Part shown: piece after piece, positions 24,996-33,706 of the stretch | How positions within the stretch are numbered: position 1 is the first letter of the stretch | Layout: every line of letters begins with the position of its first letter | NCBI GenBank assembly: GCA_021324255.1 | Contig: JAJPJL010000109.1 | Location: forward strand, 1-61,062 | Source: Bacillota bacterium | Lineage (GTDB): Bacteria; Sysuimicrobiota; Sysuimicrobiia; Sysuimicrobiales; Segetimicrobiaceae | DNA: 61,062 nucleotides | Reading direction: 5' to 3' | Program-made: the position numbers and the translations under genes | The notes under the pieces: generated by a model | What the model was told of the DNA's origin: nothing | What the model saw: the letters and a program-made list of their open reading frames with translations, nothing else | Databases searched by the model: none

Positions 24996-25787
24996 GTGCT
25001 CCTGACGGAAGAGTACGGCGTGATCAGCAGGTGCTCGCGAGGCGCTACGGGCGAATGCGTCGGCCACGGGCTTGCCACTGAAGCCGCCAAAGCGCGGTAC
25101 GTGCGCGGGATGTTCAACGCCATCGCACCACGCTACGATCTCGCCAATACGCTGCTGAGCGCCGGCTGGCATCGGGCGTGGAAACGACACGCCGTGCGGC
25201 TCGTGGACGCGCCCGCTCGGGGCCGGGCGCTGGATCTGTGTTGCGGCACGGGCGACCTCGCGCTGCTCCTCGCCCGCCAGGTCGGGAGCGGCGGAACGGT
25301 CGTGGGCGTCGACTTCAGCGAGGCGATGTTGCGCGTCGGCCGCAGGCGGGCTGTCGCCGCCGGGCTCCATCGGATCTGCCACTTCACGGAAGGCGATGCG
25401 GAGACGCTGCCGCTCGCCGGCGGCGTGTTCGACGTGGCGACCATCGGGTTCGGCATCCGGAACGTCGGCCGCCCCGCCGCGGCGCTCGGTGAACTGCGGC
25501 GCGTCTTACGGCCGGGCGGCCGGCTGGCGATACTGGAATTTGGCCGCCCCGTCAACGCCGCGCTGCGCCTGGTCTACGACGCGTATTCCTTTGCCGTGGT
25601 GCCACGTGTGGGCCGCACGCTTACGGGCCATCGCGACGCCTACCTGTACCTTCCAACGTCGATCCGGCACTGGGCGGATCAGGACCAGTTCGACGACGCA
25701 TTGCGGGGAACCGGGTTTGTCGAGGTCCGGCACGTAAACCTGCTCGCTGGCATTGCCACCATCCACCTTGCCACACGCCCTCGGTGA
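24996..25787 (+). CDS. menG: Demethylmenaquinone methyltransferase (UbiE/MenG)
   Basis: SAM-dependent enzyme that methylates demethylmenaquinone, the last step of menaquinone synthesis. The protein is 263 aa from a GTG with AGAGGA 5 bases upstream; relatives usually start nearer MFNAIAPRYD at residue 39, so the first 20-odd residues are uncertain. SAM motif I is LDLCCGTGDLALLLA near residue 80. The family block TIGFGIRNVGRPAAALGELR then LRPGGRLAILEFGRP lies near 150-185, and YLYLPTSIRHWADQDQF near 215. It is followed at 6 bases by menA, which supplies its substrate. Plus strand, divergent from the regulator. Confidence 0.95.
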   Translation: MLLTEEYGVISRCSRGATGECVGHGLATEAAKARYVRGMFNAIAPRYDLANTLLSAGWHRAWKRHAVRLVDAPARGRALDLCCGTGDLALLLARQVGSGGTVVGVDFSEAMLRVGRRRAVAAGLHRICHFTEGDAETLPLAGGVFDVATIGFGIRNVGRPAAALGELRRVLRPGGRLAILEFGRPVNAALRLVYDAYSFAVVPRVGRTLTGHRDAYLYLPTSIRHWADQDQFDDALRGTGFVEVRHVNLLAGIATIHLATRPR

Positions 25788-25793
25788 CCTGGC

Positions 25794-26711
25794 GTGACCC
25801 TCGGGAGCCCATCCTCCGCCGCCACGGTGCCGCGCGCGAAACTGTTTCGGGTCTGGCTCATCGCGGCACGGATCCCGACGTTGTATGTGGGCATTGCACC
25901 TGTCCTGGTCGGCACGGCCATCGCGATCCATCGTGGCGCGTTCCATCCGTGGGCCGCGCTCGGCGCCTTGATTGTCGCGCTGTGCGTCCAAGTCGGGACC
26001 AACTTCTCCAACGACGCGCTCGATTTCATCCGAGGCGCGGACACGGCGTTGCGCCGCGGCCCGCTCCGGGTCTCGGCGGGCGGCCTGCTCACCCCCGGCC
26101 AGGTGGCGGCGGGAGCCGCCGCGTGCTACGGGGCGGCAAGCCTGGTAGGTCTTGCGTTCGCGCTGCGCTACGGCTGGCCGGTTGTGCTCGTCGGGGTCCT
26201 GGCGATCGCGGCGGGGATCGGGTACACGGCCGGGCCGTGGCCGCTCGGATACCACGGTCTCGGTGAACTCTTCGTGTTCGTGTTCTTCGGGGTGGTTGCC
26301 GTGGTCGGCACCGCCTACGTCCAGACAGGGAGCATCAGCGCGCTCGCGGCGGCCGCGTCCGTCCCCGTCGGCCTGTTGGCGACGGCAGTCTTGGTCGTCA
26401 ACAACCTCCGCGACATCGAGACCGACCGCACCGCCGGCAAACGGACGCTGGCCGTCCGCATGGGGTACCGAGGAACGAAGGTGCTCTATGCGGCCTGCCT
26501 CGTTGGCGCTTTCGCGGCGATCGGCTGCATGCGCGCGTGGGACTTCACGGGACCGTGGTTCTGGCTGCCCTGGCTGGCCGTGCCGCTTGCCGCCTCGCTT
26601 GCCCGCGCGGTGGCGGGATCCGCCGGTGCCCCAGCGCTGAACCTCGCGCTCCGGAAGACCGCGGAGCTGCACCTGTTGTTCGCATTGCTCCTTGCGGCGA
26701 GCGTCCTATGA
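25794..26711 (+). CDS. menA: 1,4-dihydroxy-2-naphthoate polyprenyltransferase
   Basis: UbiA-family membrane prenyltransferase that joins a polyprenyl chain to 1,4-dihydroxy-2-naphthoate. The protein is 305 aa with about eight helices. The two Asp-rich motifs that hold Mg-diphosphate are visible: [14 protein letters not shown] near residue 75 and [20 protein letters not shown] near 205. The start GTG lies 6 bases after the menG stop, so the two form a two-gene operon for consecutive menaquinone steps. Other men genes are not in the window. Confidence 0.95.
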   Translation: MTLGSPSSAATVPRAKLFRVWLIAARIPTLYVGIAPVLVGTAIAIHRGAFHPWAALGALIVALCVQVGTNFSNDALDFIRGADTALRRGPLRVSAGGLLTPGQVAAGAAACYGAASLVGLAFALRYGWPVVLVGVLAIAAGIGYTAGPWPLGYHGLGELFVFVFFGVVAVVGTAYVQTGSISALAAAASVPVGLLATAVLVVNNLRDIETDRTAGKRTLAVRMGYRGTKVLYAACLVGAFAAIGCMRAWDFTGPWFWLPWLAVPLAASLARAVAGSAGAPALNLALRKTAELHLLFALLLAASVL

Positions 26712-26766
26712 GGGATGGCGTCAGGCAAGCCGGCGAGCGCGGCGCTGTTGCTTCACAGACGGGGAG

Positions 26767-27881
26767 CTACGGTGCCGCGGGCCGGAACACCCGATAGCCC
26801 AGCGCATAGGCCACTTCAAAGCTGAGCCCGAACGGGAGCACGGTGTCGTTCCACGCGGTGTAGTTCAAGCACACGGTCATCGGCGGCAGGTGCAGATGTG
26901 GCAGGGCGCCCGTAAACCGCCTCGCCGTGGTCCCGTCGACCCGGCCGAACGCCAGCGGGCTCTGCGCCGGCTCGCCGCGGTCCTGCGACAGCCACGTGAC
27001 GACGTGCAGGGCGCCGCTCACCTGCATCGCCGCGTCGACTTCGTCGAGCAGCGCCGCCTGGGCCGGCGGGGGCGTGCAGTTGATTCCGAGCCGATCTTGC
27101 TTCGCACGCGGCCCGATACCCCCGCTCCGAAACGTAACGGGATCGGTCGCGGCACCGTGAGCGGAAGGGCAAGCACACTGGCGGCGCCGCCGGCCGGCAC
27201 GCGCTGGAGCAATGCCCGCCCGGCGTTGATCGGGACGGCGAGATTGAAATTCTGCGCCCCCGCGACCGAGGCATCCATGATGCCGATGACGTTGCCGTCG
27301 ACGGAAAGCACGGGACCGCCGCTGTCACCCGCGTTGGCGGAGGCGTCCACCTGAATAAACCGGTCTTCCGCCCGCAGGGCGCTGACGATCCCTTGGTCAA
27401 CGGTCACCGCCGGCGCGCTGGGCGACGGGAACGGGTACCCGATGACCACGACCCGCGCGCCCACCGGCACGGCGTCGGAATCGCCAAGCGCAAGCGGCCG
27501 CACCCTGTTATGGGGCAGGCTCGGGACGCGCAGCAGCGCGACATCATGATCGGCGTCGATCGCGATGACGTCCGCGCCGAGCGCGGGATATCCCGGGAGG
27601 GTTACCGTGATCTGGCTGGCCGCAGCGACCACATGCAGGGCGGTGAGCAGCAACCCGTCGCTAGCGGCGACGAATGCCGTCCCGGACTCCACGGGTTGCC
27701 CGCTTTCATCCTGCGCCACCACGAACGCCACCGACGGTGTCGTGGCGCTGACGAGCGGTACGAGATTCAGGGGCTGGGACAGCCCCGGGGAGGTCGCCGC
27801 GAGGACGCACGCCAGCAGTGCCATTGCGGGCGCACCCCGCAGCGCTCGCCGGACTATCGTGAGTGCCGTCGATGGGGCCAC
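26767..27881 (-). pseudogene. Secreted HtrA-like protease with a single-base frameshift
   Basis: Paralogue of the protease at 27932-29020. The first frame (27881 to about 27124) encodes an export signal (MALLACVLAATSPGLSQ) and a trypsin-like domain. The triad is visible: His in LLLTALHVVAA, Asp in DADHDVALLRV, Ser in NAGDSGGPVLS. It then goes out of frame at the C-run 27119-27123. Inserting one G there on the coding strand restores GAGGIGPRAKQDRLGINCTP and leads into the tail frame ending at 26767 (MTVCLNYTAWND, YALGYRVFRP), which aligns with the intact paralogue's tail. So this is a one-base deletion in a homopolymer, real or an assembly error. The start (GTG 27881 or ATG 27824) is uncertain. 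Confidence 0.75.
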
Positions 27882-27931
27882 GATCGCACCACGGTGGCCG
27901 CGCAGCCGGCCCGCACAGCGCTCGGACCGGC

Positions 27932-29020
27932 TCAGTTCGGCGTCGATATGGTGGAGGGCACGTTGAACACCCGGTACACGAGGGTGTACGTCACGTCGAA
28001 CGTGCGCTGTGCGCCGCCTCCGCCGCTATTGTACACGAGATAGTTGAGGCAGACCACGCCGGGCTGCGCATCCACCCGCAAGGGCTGGATGAGCTGTTGC
28101 GGCACCGTGTCGTCGATCAACCCGAACTTGCGCGGATCTTCCGGGGGTAACCCCTGGTCCCACGAGAGCCAGGCGAGCATGTGCAACGGCTTCTGCACGG
28201 CCATCTTGACGCGGATCTCCGCGAGCCGAGCGGCGTTCGGCGGCGGCGGGACGCACGCGGCTCCTTCCCGTTCCTCGTGCGTCCCCGGGCCGATGCCGCG
28301 GCCGGCGTGACCGAGGGTCACCTCGCGGAGTGATGTCAGCGGAAGGGGCAGCGCCGCCAGCGTCGATGCCCGCTGGAGAAGCGGACGGGCGAAGTCGATG
28401 GGCACGGCGAAGTTGACGGCCTGGGCGCCGCGGACGGAGGCGTCGACGACACCGATGACCCGGCCGTCCCCGGTGACAACCGGCCCGCCGCTGTTGCCCG
28501 GGTTGATCGCGGCGTCAATTTGTATCATCCCCGCCTGCTGGCGGAGCGCGCTCACGATACCTTGCGTGACGGTGACATCCGGGTGGTCCGGCAACGACAG
28601 GGGGTACCCCACCACGACGATGCTCTGTCCCAGTTGGACGCCGTTTGAGTCCCCAAGAGCGAGCGGCGCGCGGATTCCCGGTAGACCGCCGGCCCGAAGC
28701 AACGCCAGGTCGTGACCGATATCGATGCCGGCGACGTCGGCGGGCTCTGGCGTCGCGGCCGGGAGCTGGACGGAGAGTTGGTACGCCTCCTGCACGACGT
28801 GCAGCGCCGTCAGCAACAGCCCCGGCGCCACCACAAACGCGCTCCCGCCGCTCATCGGTTTGCCGTCCTGGTCCTTGGCGATCACGAACGCCACCGATGG
28901 GCTGACACGGGTCACCAAATCCACGAGCGGCTGCGCGCGAACGTGACCGGGGAGTGCCCAGACCAGCACACAAACGATCGACGCCAACCCGAGCCGCTGC
29001 CGGATGGTCCTGCTCCGCAT
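27932..29020 (-). CDS. Secreted HtrA-like serine protease with a novel C-terminal domain
   Basis: A 362-aa exported protease. The signal is LGLASIVCVLVWALPGHVRA. The trypsin-like domain has His in LLLTALHVVQEA near residue 75, Asp in IDIGHDLALLRAGG near 104, and Ser in INPGNSGGPVVTGDG near 180. The NPGNSGGP block is the HtrA/DegP form. A PDZ domain is absent. In its place is a roughly 120-residue tail with LHMLAWLSWDQGLPPEDPRK, GVVCLNYLVYNSGGGG and RTFDVTYTLVYRVF, shared only with its neighbour here. The tail may be a beta-sandwich. It is upstream of the paralogue on the same strand, 50 bases apart. Confidence 0.87.
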   Translation of the reverse strand: MRSRTIRQRLGLASIVCVLVWALPGHVRAQPLVDLVTRVSPSVAFVIAKDQDGKPMSGGSAFVVAPGLLLTALHVVQEAYQLSVQLPAATPEPADVAGIDIGHDLALLRAGGLPGIRAPLALGDSNGVQLGQSIVVVGYPLSLPDHPDVTVTQGIVSALRQQAGMIQIDAAINPGNSGGPVVTGDGRVIGVVDASVRGAQAVNFAVPIDFARPLLQRASTLAALPLPLTSLREVTLGHAGRGIGPGTHEEREGAACVPPPPNAARLAEIRVKMAVQKPLHMLAWLSWDQGLPPEDPRKFGLIDDTVPQQLIQPLRVDAQPGVVCLNYLVYNSGGGGAQRTFDVTYTLVYRVFNVPSTISTPN

Positions 29021-29226
29021 TGCGCCCGCTCTCTCTTTCGGATTTCCAGGCCGCCGCCCTCATGTACTGCGCCGGCGCGGCCATTCCCCGCTGGTGCCGC
29101 AGCACCATCTGCGCGGCGCCCACCTCGCTCCGCAGCCCGCCGGCGGCGGCGGGCGCACGCCGGTCGCAACGAGTTCCGCGATGCCGGCCCCCGCGAACAA
29201 CCGGCGACCGGGTGCGAACCCGGAGG

Positions 29227-29266
29227 AAAAGGCGGCGGCCCTCCGAGCCTGCCGGAGGGCCGCCGC
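29227..29266 (-). terminator. Intrinsic terminator of the SLH porin gene
   Basis: A 14-base perfect GC-rich stem with arms at 29232-29245 and 29253-29266 and a 7-base loop, followed on the minus strand by TTTT (29227-29230). It lies about 20 bases after the porin stop and separates it from the protease genes. Confidence 0.85.
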
Positions 29267-29287
29267 GTACGCTAGCCGAGCGCCGCG

Positions 29288-31261
29288 CTAGAAGCTGTAG
29301 TCGATCTGCGCCCGGTACAGCAGGAACTGTTCGGTGTTCGCGATCTGAGCCTCGCGAACCTTGAACGTGATGTTGGCATTCTGTACGAAGTTGTACACAA
29401 TGCCGACCTCATACGTGGACAGGTTCTGGCCGGTCGAGGCGCTGTTGCCGAACGCGCCCACGCCGTAAATCGTCCAGTGGTCGATCGGCGAGATGCTCAG
29501 CCCCACGGTCCAGGCGTTGCCGTTGCCGGGATACAGGAAGTCGTTCTCCTGGATGTCGATCTCGGCCGCGCCGTACGGCGGGTAGAAGTTCTGGCCGAAG
29601 TTCTCGTAGCCGGCGTCCGCCGTGAAGTTGTGGCCGATCCCGGTGAGGGACCCGAGGTCGAGGTGAACGTTGACCTTCCAGCCGTTGTCGCTGGTCCCGA
29701 AGACGGAGTCGTTCCACGTGCCGTACTCGCCGTCGAACGTGATGCCCGGAATGATGTTCCAGTCGAGGTACCCGCTCCAGCCGTTGCCGGATGCCGGGCA
29801 GGCGATGCCCGGACCAGCGCCCGCGGTGGACGTAACCGAGACGCAGTGGAAGCCGCCACTGCTCAGCGAAGCGGTCCCGAGTCCGGGGTTGACGGAGCCG
29901 CCGCCCGGACCGTAGACGTGCCACTGCGCCGCGTTGCCGAACCCACCGGGCCCGGCCGCGTTGTTCGCCGGGGTGATGGTGTTCGCGACGTAGTCTCCGC
30001 CGATGCGGAGCCCGGGCAGGATCCGGATGTTGATGTTCCCGCCGTAGGCGTCCTCACCGAAGACGTACTGGCCGCTGGACAGGGCCGGCAGCGACGAGTT
30101 GAAGGGGCTGCCGTTGTTGCCCTGGATCCGGATGACCGCGAGCTCGAACTGCAGGTCCGCCGCGGCCGGGATGTGGCCCTGAATCCGGAGACCATCGGCG
30201 ACGTTGAACCCGCTGTCGGCCGTCGAGTCTTCCCAGGTGTCCCCGTTGTCGTTCATGACCAGGCCGAAGGGACCCCACTGGATCGGGTAGCATCCGCCGC
30301 CGCACGGGGTATCGTTGCCGAACCGGCCGAGCATGATCTCGAGCGGCAGGCCCCACGCGTTCCGCCAATCGAGAAACGCGCTGTCGATCGTCCCGAACGC
30401 CCCGTTGCCGAACGCCGAGCCGCCCGAGCCGACGCCGAAGACGCCGTTGGACGAGGAAACGCCCACCTGGCCGCTGTTGAAGAAGTTGTAGCCACCGGCG
30501 CTCAGAAGCCCGATGACGTAGTGAATGTCGGGCGTGACGGAACCGTCAAACCCGAGCTTGAACTCGTACCGCGGCCGGTTGAACGTTCCGGCCGAGCCCG
30601 CGTTGATCTGGCTCGTCCGCGGGTTGCCGTTGATGCCGAACGGGCTGCTCGTCCCGTTCTGGAGGAACTGTGCCGTTCCGGCGCCGAGGCCGCTGACCGT
30701 CGCACCGGGCGCCACGGTCCCGAGGTTCTGGGGACCCGAGCTGCCGCCCACGATGGTTTGGGCCGTGCCGGTCGTGTTCGTGCCGGTCGCCGTGCCGTAG
30801 GTGTCGCGCACGATGTCCCAGCGGAACCGGAGGCCGCCCGTGACCCGGACGTTGTCCAGCCGCGCCTTGATCGCGTTGAGCTCTTCCTCGATCGCGGTCA
30901 CGCGCACGCCCAACGCCGCCAACTCGGCCCGGAACTCGTTGATCAGCCGGTTGATGGCGTCGAGGTCCGCCTTGGTCACTTCCGGCGGCGTCGGGGCGGG
31001 GATCTGAATGCTCTCGATCCGCGCCAACAGCCGCGCCACCACCATTGCCATTTCGTACCGCGTCATGGCCCGGTCGCCCTTGAAGGTCCCGTCGGGATAG
31101 CCCTCGATCAGGCCCTTCGCCGCCAGCTCAGCGATCGCGTCGTACGCCCAGTGGTTCGTGGGCACGTCCGCGAACGGCTGCGCGAAGGCGGGAGCGACCA
31201 CGGCAAACACGAGCGCGGCTGCAGCAATAACCGCGACATGCCTCATGTTGCCCAATGTCAT
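29288..31261 (-). CDS. SLH-domain outer-membrane porin (OmpM-like)
   Basis: Large porin of 657 aa predicted to span the outer membrane and hold it to the cell wall. From the ATG at 31261 it has a signal peptide (VAVIAAAALVFAVVAPAFAQ) and one SLH domain near residues 28-85 (PFADVPTNHWAYDAIAELAA, GLIEGYPDGTFKGDRAMTRY). A coiled-coil linker near 100-135 follows (AINRLINEFRAELAALGVRV). The rest is a Gly/Asn/aromatic-rich beta-barrel ending in AQIDYSF; the final Phe is a BAM signal. In Negativicutes and Cyanobacteria such proteins bind secondary cell-wall polymer by the SLH domain. The substrate of the pore is unknown. A promoter about 230 bases upstream and a terminator frame a single-gene unit. 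Confidence 0.9.
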   Translation of the reverse strand: MTLGNMRHVAVIAAAALVFAVVAPAFAQPFADVPTNHWAYDAIAELAAKGLIEGYPDGTFKGDRAMTRYEMAMVVARLLARIESIQIPAPTPPEVTKADLDAINRLINEFRAELAALGVRVTAIEEELNAIKARLDNVRVTGGLRFRWDIVRDTYGTATGTNTTGTAQTIVGGSSGPQNLGTVAPGATVSGLGAGTAQFLQNGTSSPFGINGNPRTSQINAGSAGTFNRPRYEFKLGFDGSVTPDIHYVIGLLSAGGYNFFNSGQVGVSSSNGVFGVGSGGSAFGNGAFGTIDSAFLDWRNAWGLPLEIMLGRFGNDTPCGGGCYPIQWGPFGLVMNDNGDTWEDSTADSGFNVADGLRIQGHIPAAADLQFELAVIRIQGNNGSPFNSSLPALSSGQYVFGEDAYGGNINIRILPGLRIGGDYVANTITPANNAAGPGGFGNAAQWHVYGPGGGSVNPGLGTASLSSGGFHCVSVTSTAGAGPGIACPASGNGWSGYLDWNIIPGITFDGEYGTWNDSVFGTSDNGWKVNVHLDLGSLTGIGHNFTADAGYENFGQNFYPPYGAAEIDIQENDFLYPGNGNAWTVGLSISPIDHWTIYGVGAFGNSASTGQNLSTYEVGIVYNFVQNANITFKVREAQIANTEQFLLYRAQIDYSF

Positions 31262-31665
31262 TCCCCCTTGCGTGCTGTGATGTCCGGGGGCGGGCAGGAA
31301 CCTGGTCGGCTTGAGTATCCGTGTTTTCTCACGCCTCGCAAGCCACCCTGCACGCACCCGCGCTGCACCCGTCCCGGGATCTCACCCTGTCGTGCCGCCC
31401 CCTCCTTTCGGGTGAGCGTCCCGCTCGCAGCATTTTGCCGCTGGAGCGAGTGAGAGCCGGTTCGAATCAAATGAACGACACGAGACACTTCATGCTATTC
31501 GGCGCAATATTCGGTTGTCAACCGGACCACAAACTTTCCGGATTCTTGCTACGACGGGAGCGGATGATTTCCTCCCTAGCGCCAGACAAATCAGACCCCC
31601 CATGACGGCCGTATGTTCGTATCCCGGTCGGTTTTCGCCGGTTTCTCTATCACGAGGCCGCGCGT
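31262..31665. other. Long leader and promoter region of the porin gene, 404 bases
   Basis: Markedly more AT-rich than the surroundings in 31440-31620. It contains the promoter at 31492-31521 and a roughly 225-base leader for the porin mRNA. No protein with a ribosome site, riboswitch or tRNA is recognised; GGTTCGAATC at 31459 has no cloverleaf around it. Confidence 0.6.
31492..31521 (-). promoter_or_regulatory. Putative sigma-70 promoter of the SLH porin gene
   Basis: Minus strand: -35 TTGACA (31516-31521, perfect), 18-base spacer, -10 TAGCAT (31492-31497, four of six). Predicted start near 31485, giving a leader of about 225 bases before the ATG at 31261. Confidence 0.55.
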
Positions 31666-32061
31666 TCATCCCCGGCCGTGCCGTGCGAGGTAGGCTTCCG
31701 CGAGCAGGATCGCCGCATAATCATCGTACGCGACCGGCGGGACCTGCAACGACCTCGGCACGAGCCGCCGCCAGCCGCGGGGGCGGTGCTCGTCGAAATA
31801 GCGCGCCCGCGCCCGGAGGGTGGTGCCGCGCTCCTCGACGGTGACGACGGGGACCGGGACGCCCTGGATCCGCCTCAGGGCGTCCACGCACCCTGTGCGA
31901 TTCCCCACCACGATCACGTCCGCCCCAAACGCCGCGATCCAGTCACGAACGAGGCCCGGGAGCTCTCCCGAGCGGATCACACGATGCGCGAGCACCGCGC
32001 CGGGCGCGCAGACGGCGACGCCGGCCTTGTCCCGGCCCGGATCGACGGCGAGCACCTTCAC
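31666..32061 (-). CDS. YqgF/RuvX-like RNase H-fold nuclease
   Basis: Pre-16S rRNA nuclease or Holliday-junction-like protein of 131 aa with the RNase H fold. Motifs: VLAVDPGRDKAGVAV (Asp and Gly at the start), VIVVGNRTGC near residue 50, VEERGTT near 74, and YDDYAAILLAEAYL near the end (acidic pair). The size agrees with YqgF. It overlaps the upstream DUF3084 gene by 4 bases (ATGA) and is the last gene of the long minus-strand run. It may be a divergent paralogue; another RuvX elsewhere cannot be excluded. Confidence 0.82.
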   Translation of the reverse strand: MKVLAVDPGRDKAGVAVCAPGAVLAHRVIRSGELPGLVRDWIAAFGADVIVVGNRTGCVDALRRIQGVPVPVVTVEERGTTLRARARYFDEHRPRGWRRLVPRSLQVPPVAYDDYAAILLAEAYLARHGRG

Positions 32062-32978
32062 CGAAACGTGAGCTGGACCGGGCCGACGGTGAAGGCGTCC
32101 ACGAGCGCCACGGCCCGGACGGTCACCACGGACCGGCTCGCCTGCACGCGGTCGAGCACCAGCAGAAAGATCGCGGGGTCGATCCGCACGTCGGGCGGCG
32201 ACGACGTGAGCGCAAACGGCGGCGAGATCACGCCGCTCTGCCCGGCCAGGGAGGCGCTCGTCGAGCCCAGGGCCAGCAGCCCCTGCTCAATCTGCTCCCG
32301 CGGGGCGCGGCCGTCGATGCGGGCCGTGGCGATCGTCGCGCCGGCCCGATAGACGCGCACGTTCGGGAACACGATCAGGTTGGCCCGGAGCGGCAGGCCC
32401 CGCACGGTATTCTCGCTGGCGATCAGGCGGACGACCATCGGCTGCGCACGCTCCGCGATGTCCTGCGCCACCGAATCCACGGTCACGCCGGACGGCGAGA
32501 TGTGCAGCAATACGCCGTCCGGTCCGGGCGCGAGCCCGCGCTCGCGCGCGCTCTGCGCCGCGAGGTCCAGGAACGCCTGGAGCCGCTGGCGGATGTCGGG
32601 CAGCGGCGCCTGACCGTCGATCACGGTACGCAGCACTTCCTGGTCGTTCTGGTAGACGACGTCGCGGAACTGGAGGGCGCGAAGCTGCGCTTCCTGCTCC
32701 GCGATCTGGGCGGCGAGCGTGCGCGTTTCCTGCTGCAGGCTCCGGAGATGGAACAGCGCTTGTCGCGCGTCGTTGCTGACCAGGAGGACGACCGCCAGGG
32801 TGACGACCGTGATGAGCATGCCGGTCAGCACCGTGATGACCTGCGCGGTGTAGCGAGGCCGCAGCCCGAGCAGCGTGAGCCGGCGCCGTCCGATGCCGCG
32901 TCCCACCAGGTTGCCGATGAAGGCGACCAGCCCGCTGACGAGGATGAGGGTCGGGATCAGGACGGCCGCGACGTTCAT
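32058..32978 (-). CDS. DUF3084-family membrane protein
   Basis: A 306-aa protein with two N-terminal membrane helices (AAVLIPTLILVSGLVAFIGN, VITVLTGMLITVVTLAVVLL). The motif GRGIGRRRLTLLGLRPRYTA lies between them. A coiled-coil (LRSLQQETRTLAAQIAEQEA, QLRALQFRDVVYQNDQEVLR) follows, then a soluble C-terminal domain with RANLIVFPNVRVYRAGATIA. This is the DUF3084 layout known mainly from Cyanobacteria and deep Terrabacteria. Function unknown; coiled-coil and envelope location suggest cell-envelope scaffolding. Starts at the ATGA overlap with the glycosyltransferase, so it is coupled to it. Confidence 0.87.
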   Translation of the reverse strand: MNVAAVLIPTLILVSGLVAFIGNLVGRGIGRRRLTLLGLRPRYTAQVITVLTGMLITVVTLAVVLLVSNDARQALFHLRSLQQETRTLAAQIAEQEAQLRALQFRDVVYQNDQEVLRTVIDGQAPLPDIRQRLQAFLDLAAQSARERGLAPGPDGVLLHISPSGVTVDSVAQDIAERAQPMVVRLIASENTVRGLPLRANLIVFPNVRVYRAGATIATARIDGRAPREQIEQGLLALGSTSASLAGQSGVISPPFALTSSPPDVRIDPAIFLLVLDRVQASRSVVTVRAVALVDAFTVGPVQLTFR

Positions 32979-33706
32979 CCGGCGGCCCTCGAGCGGCGGC
33001 GCGCGGCCGCCCGGCGCGCCCGGAGGCGCCCCACCAACCGCACGTAGTTGGCGACCTCGCCGCGATCCAGCTTGCTCGTCCCGCCGGCGCGCTCCTCGAA
33101 CCGGTACGGGATCTCCACGATCCGCCGCGCGCACCCGGCCGAGAGGATCTCGAGCAACAGTTTGTACCCGATACCCTCGAACTCCACCCCGTCGAACATC
33201 GCGCGCCGGCAGGCAAAGAAACCGGACATCGGGTCGCACACCCGCACGCCCAGCACCGCGCGCGCAAGCCGGGTGGCGCCCCAGCTCAGGATACGGCGGG
33301 ACACCGACCACCGCGCGATGCCGCCGCCCCTGAGATACCGGGATCCGATGGCCAGGTCGGCGCCGTCCGCGACGGGCCCCAGGAGCGCCGGCACCATCTC
33401 CGGCGGATGCGACAGGTCGCTGTCCATCACCACGATCACGTCTCCCCGGCCGCGCCGCACGCCGTCCAGCACGGCGGAGGCAAGCCCGGCCTTGCCGGGA
33501 CGGCTGACCACGACGACGGGAAGCACGCGGCCCAGCTCGGCCCCGACCGCCGCCGCGGCCGCCGCCGTCCCGTCGGGTGACGAATCGTCCACGACCACGG
33601 CCTCCACGTCCCAGCGGGGCGCCCCCACCGCTTGAGCGAGGCGCCGCAGGAGGACGGGGATCGTTTCCCGCTCGTTGTACGTGGGGACAACGATGCTGAC
33701 ACGCAC
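32975..33706 (-). CDS. Polyprenol-monophosphate glycosyltransferase (GT2, DPM1/ArnC-like)
   Basis: A 243-aa family 2 glycosyltransferase that loads a sugar onto a polyprenyl phosphate at the cytoplasmic face. Motifs: SIVVPTYNERETIPVLLRRL at the start, DDSSPDGTA near residue 40, the DxD-like VVMDSDLSHPPEMVPALL near 92, and EIPYRFEERAGGTSKLD near 195, all as in dolichyl-phosphate-mannose synthase. Membrane helices are absent, unlike ArnC. The next gene upstream encodes an ArnT-like transferase that uses such a lipid-linked sugar, so the two probably form a donor and acceptor pair. The GTG start directly follows the upstream TAG. Confidence 0.93.
   Translation of the reverse strand: MRVSIVVPTYNERETIPVLLRRLAQAVGAPRWDVEAVVVDDSSPDGTAAAAAAVGAELGRVLPVVVVSRPGKAGLASAVLDGVRRGRGDVIVVMDSDLSHPPEMVPALLGPVADGADLAIGSRYLRGGGIARWSVSRRILSWGATRLARAVLGVRVCDPMSGFFACRRAMFDGVEFEGIGYKLLLEILSAGCARRIVEIPYRFEERAGGTSKLDRGEVANYVRLVGRLRARRAAARRRSRAAG

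Noticed and set aside
31459-31468. GGTTCGAATC, which resembles the T-arm of a tRNA
   Set aside because: The flanking bases cannot pair into a T-stem and no acceptor, D or anticodon arm is found around it.
31258-31488. Minus-strand 76-codon frame in the porin leader
   Set aside because: No ribosome site, no protein-like pattern, and it ends at the porin start.
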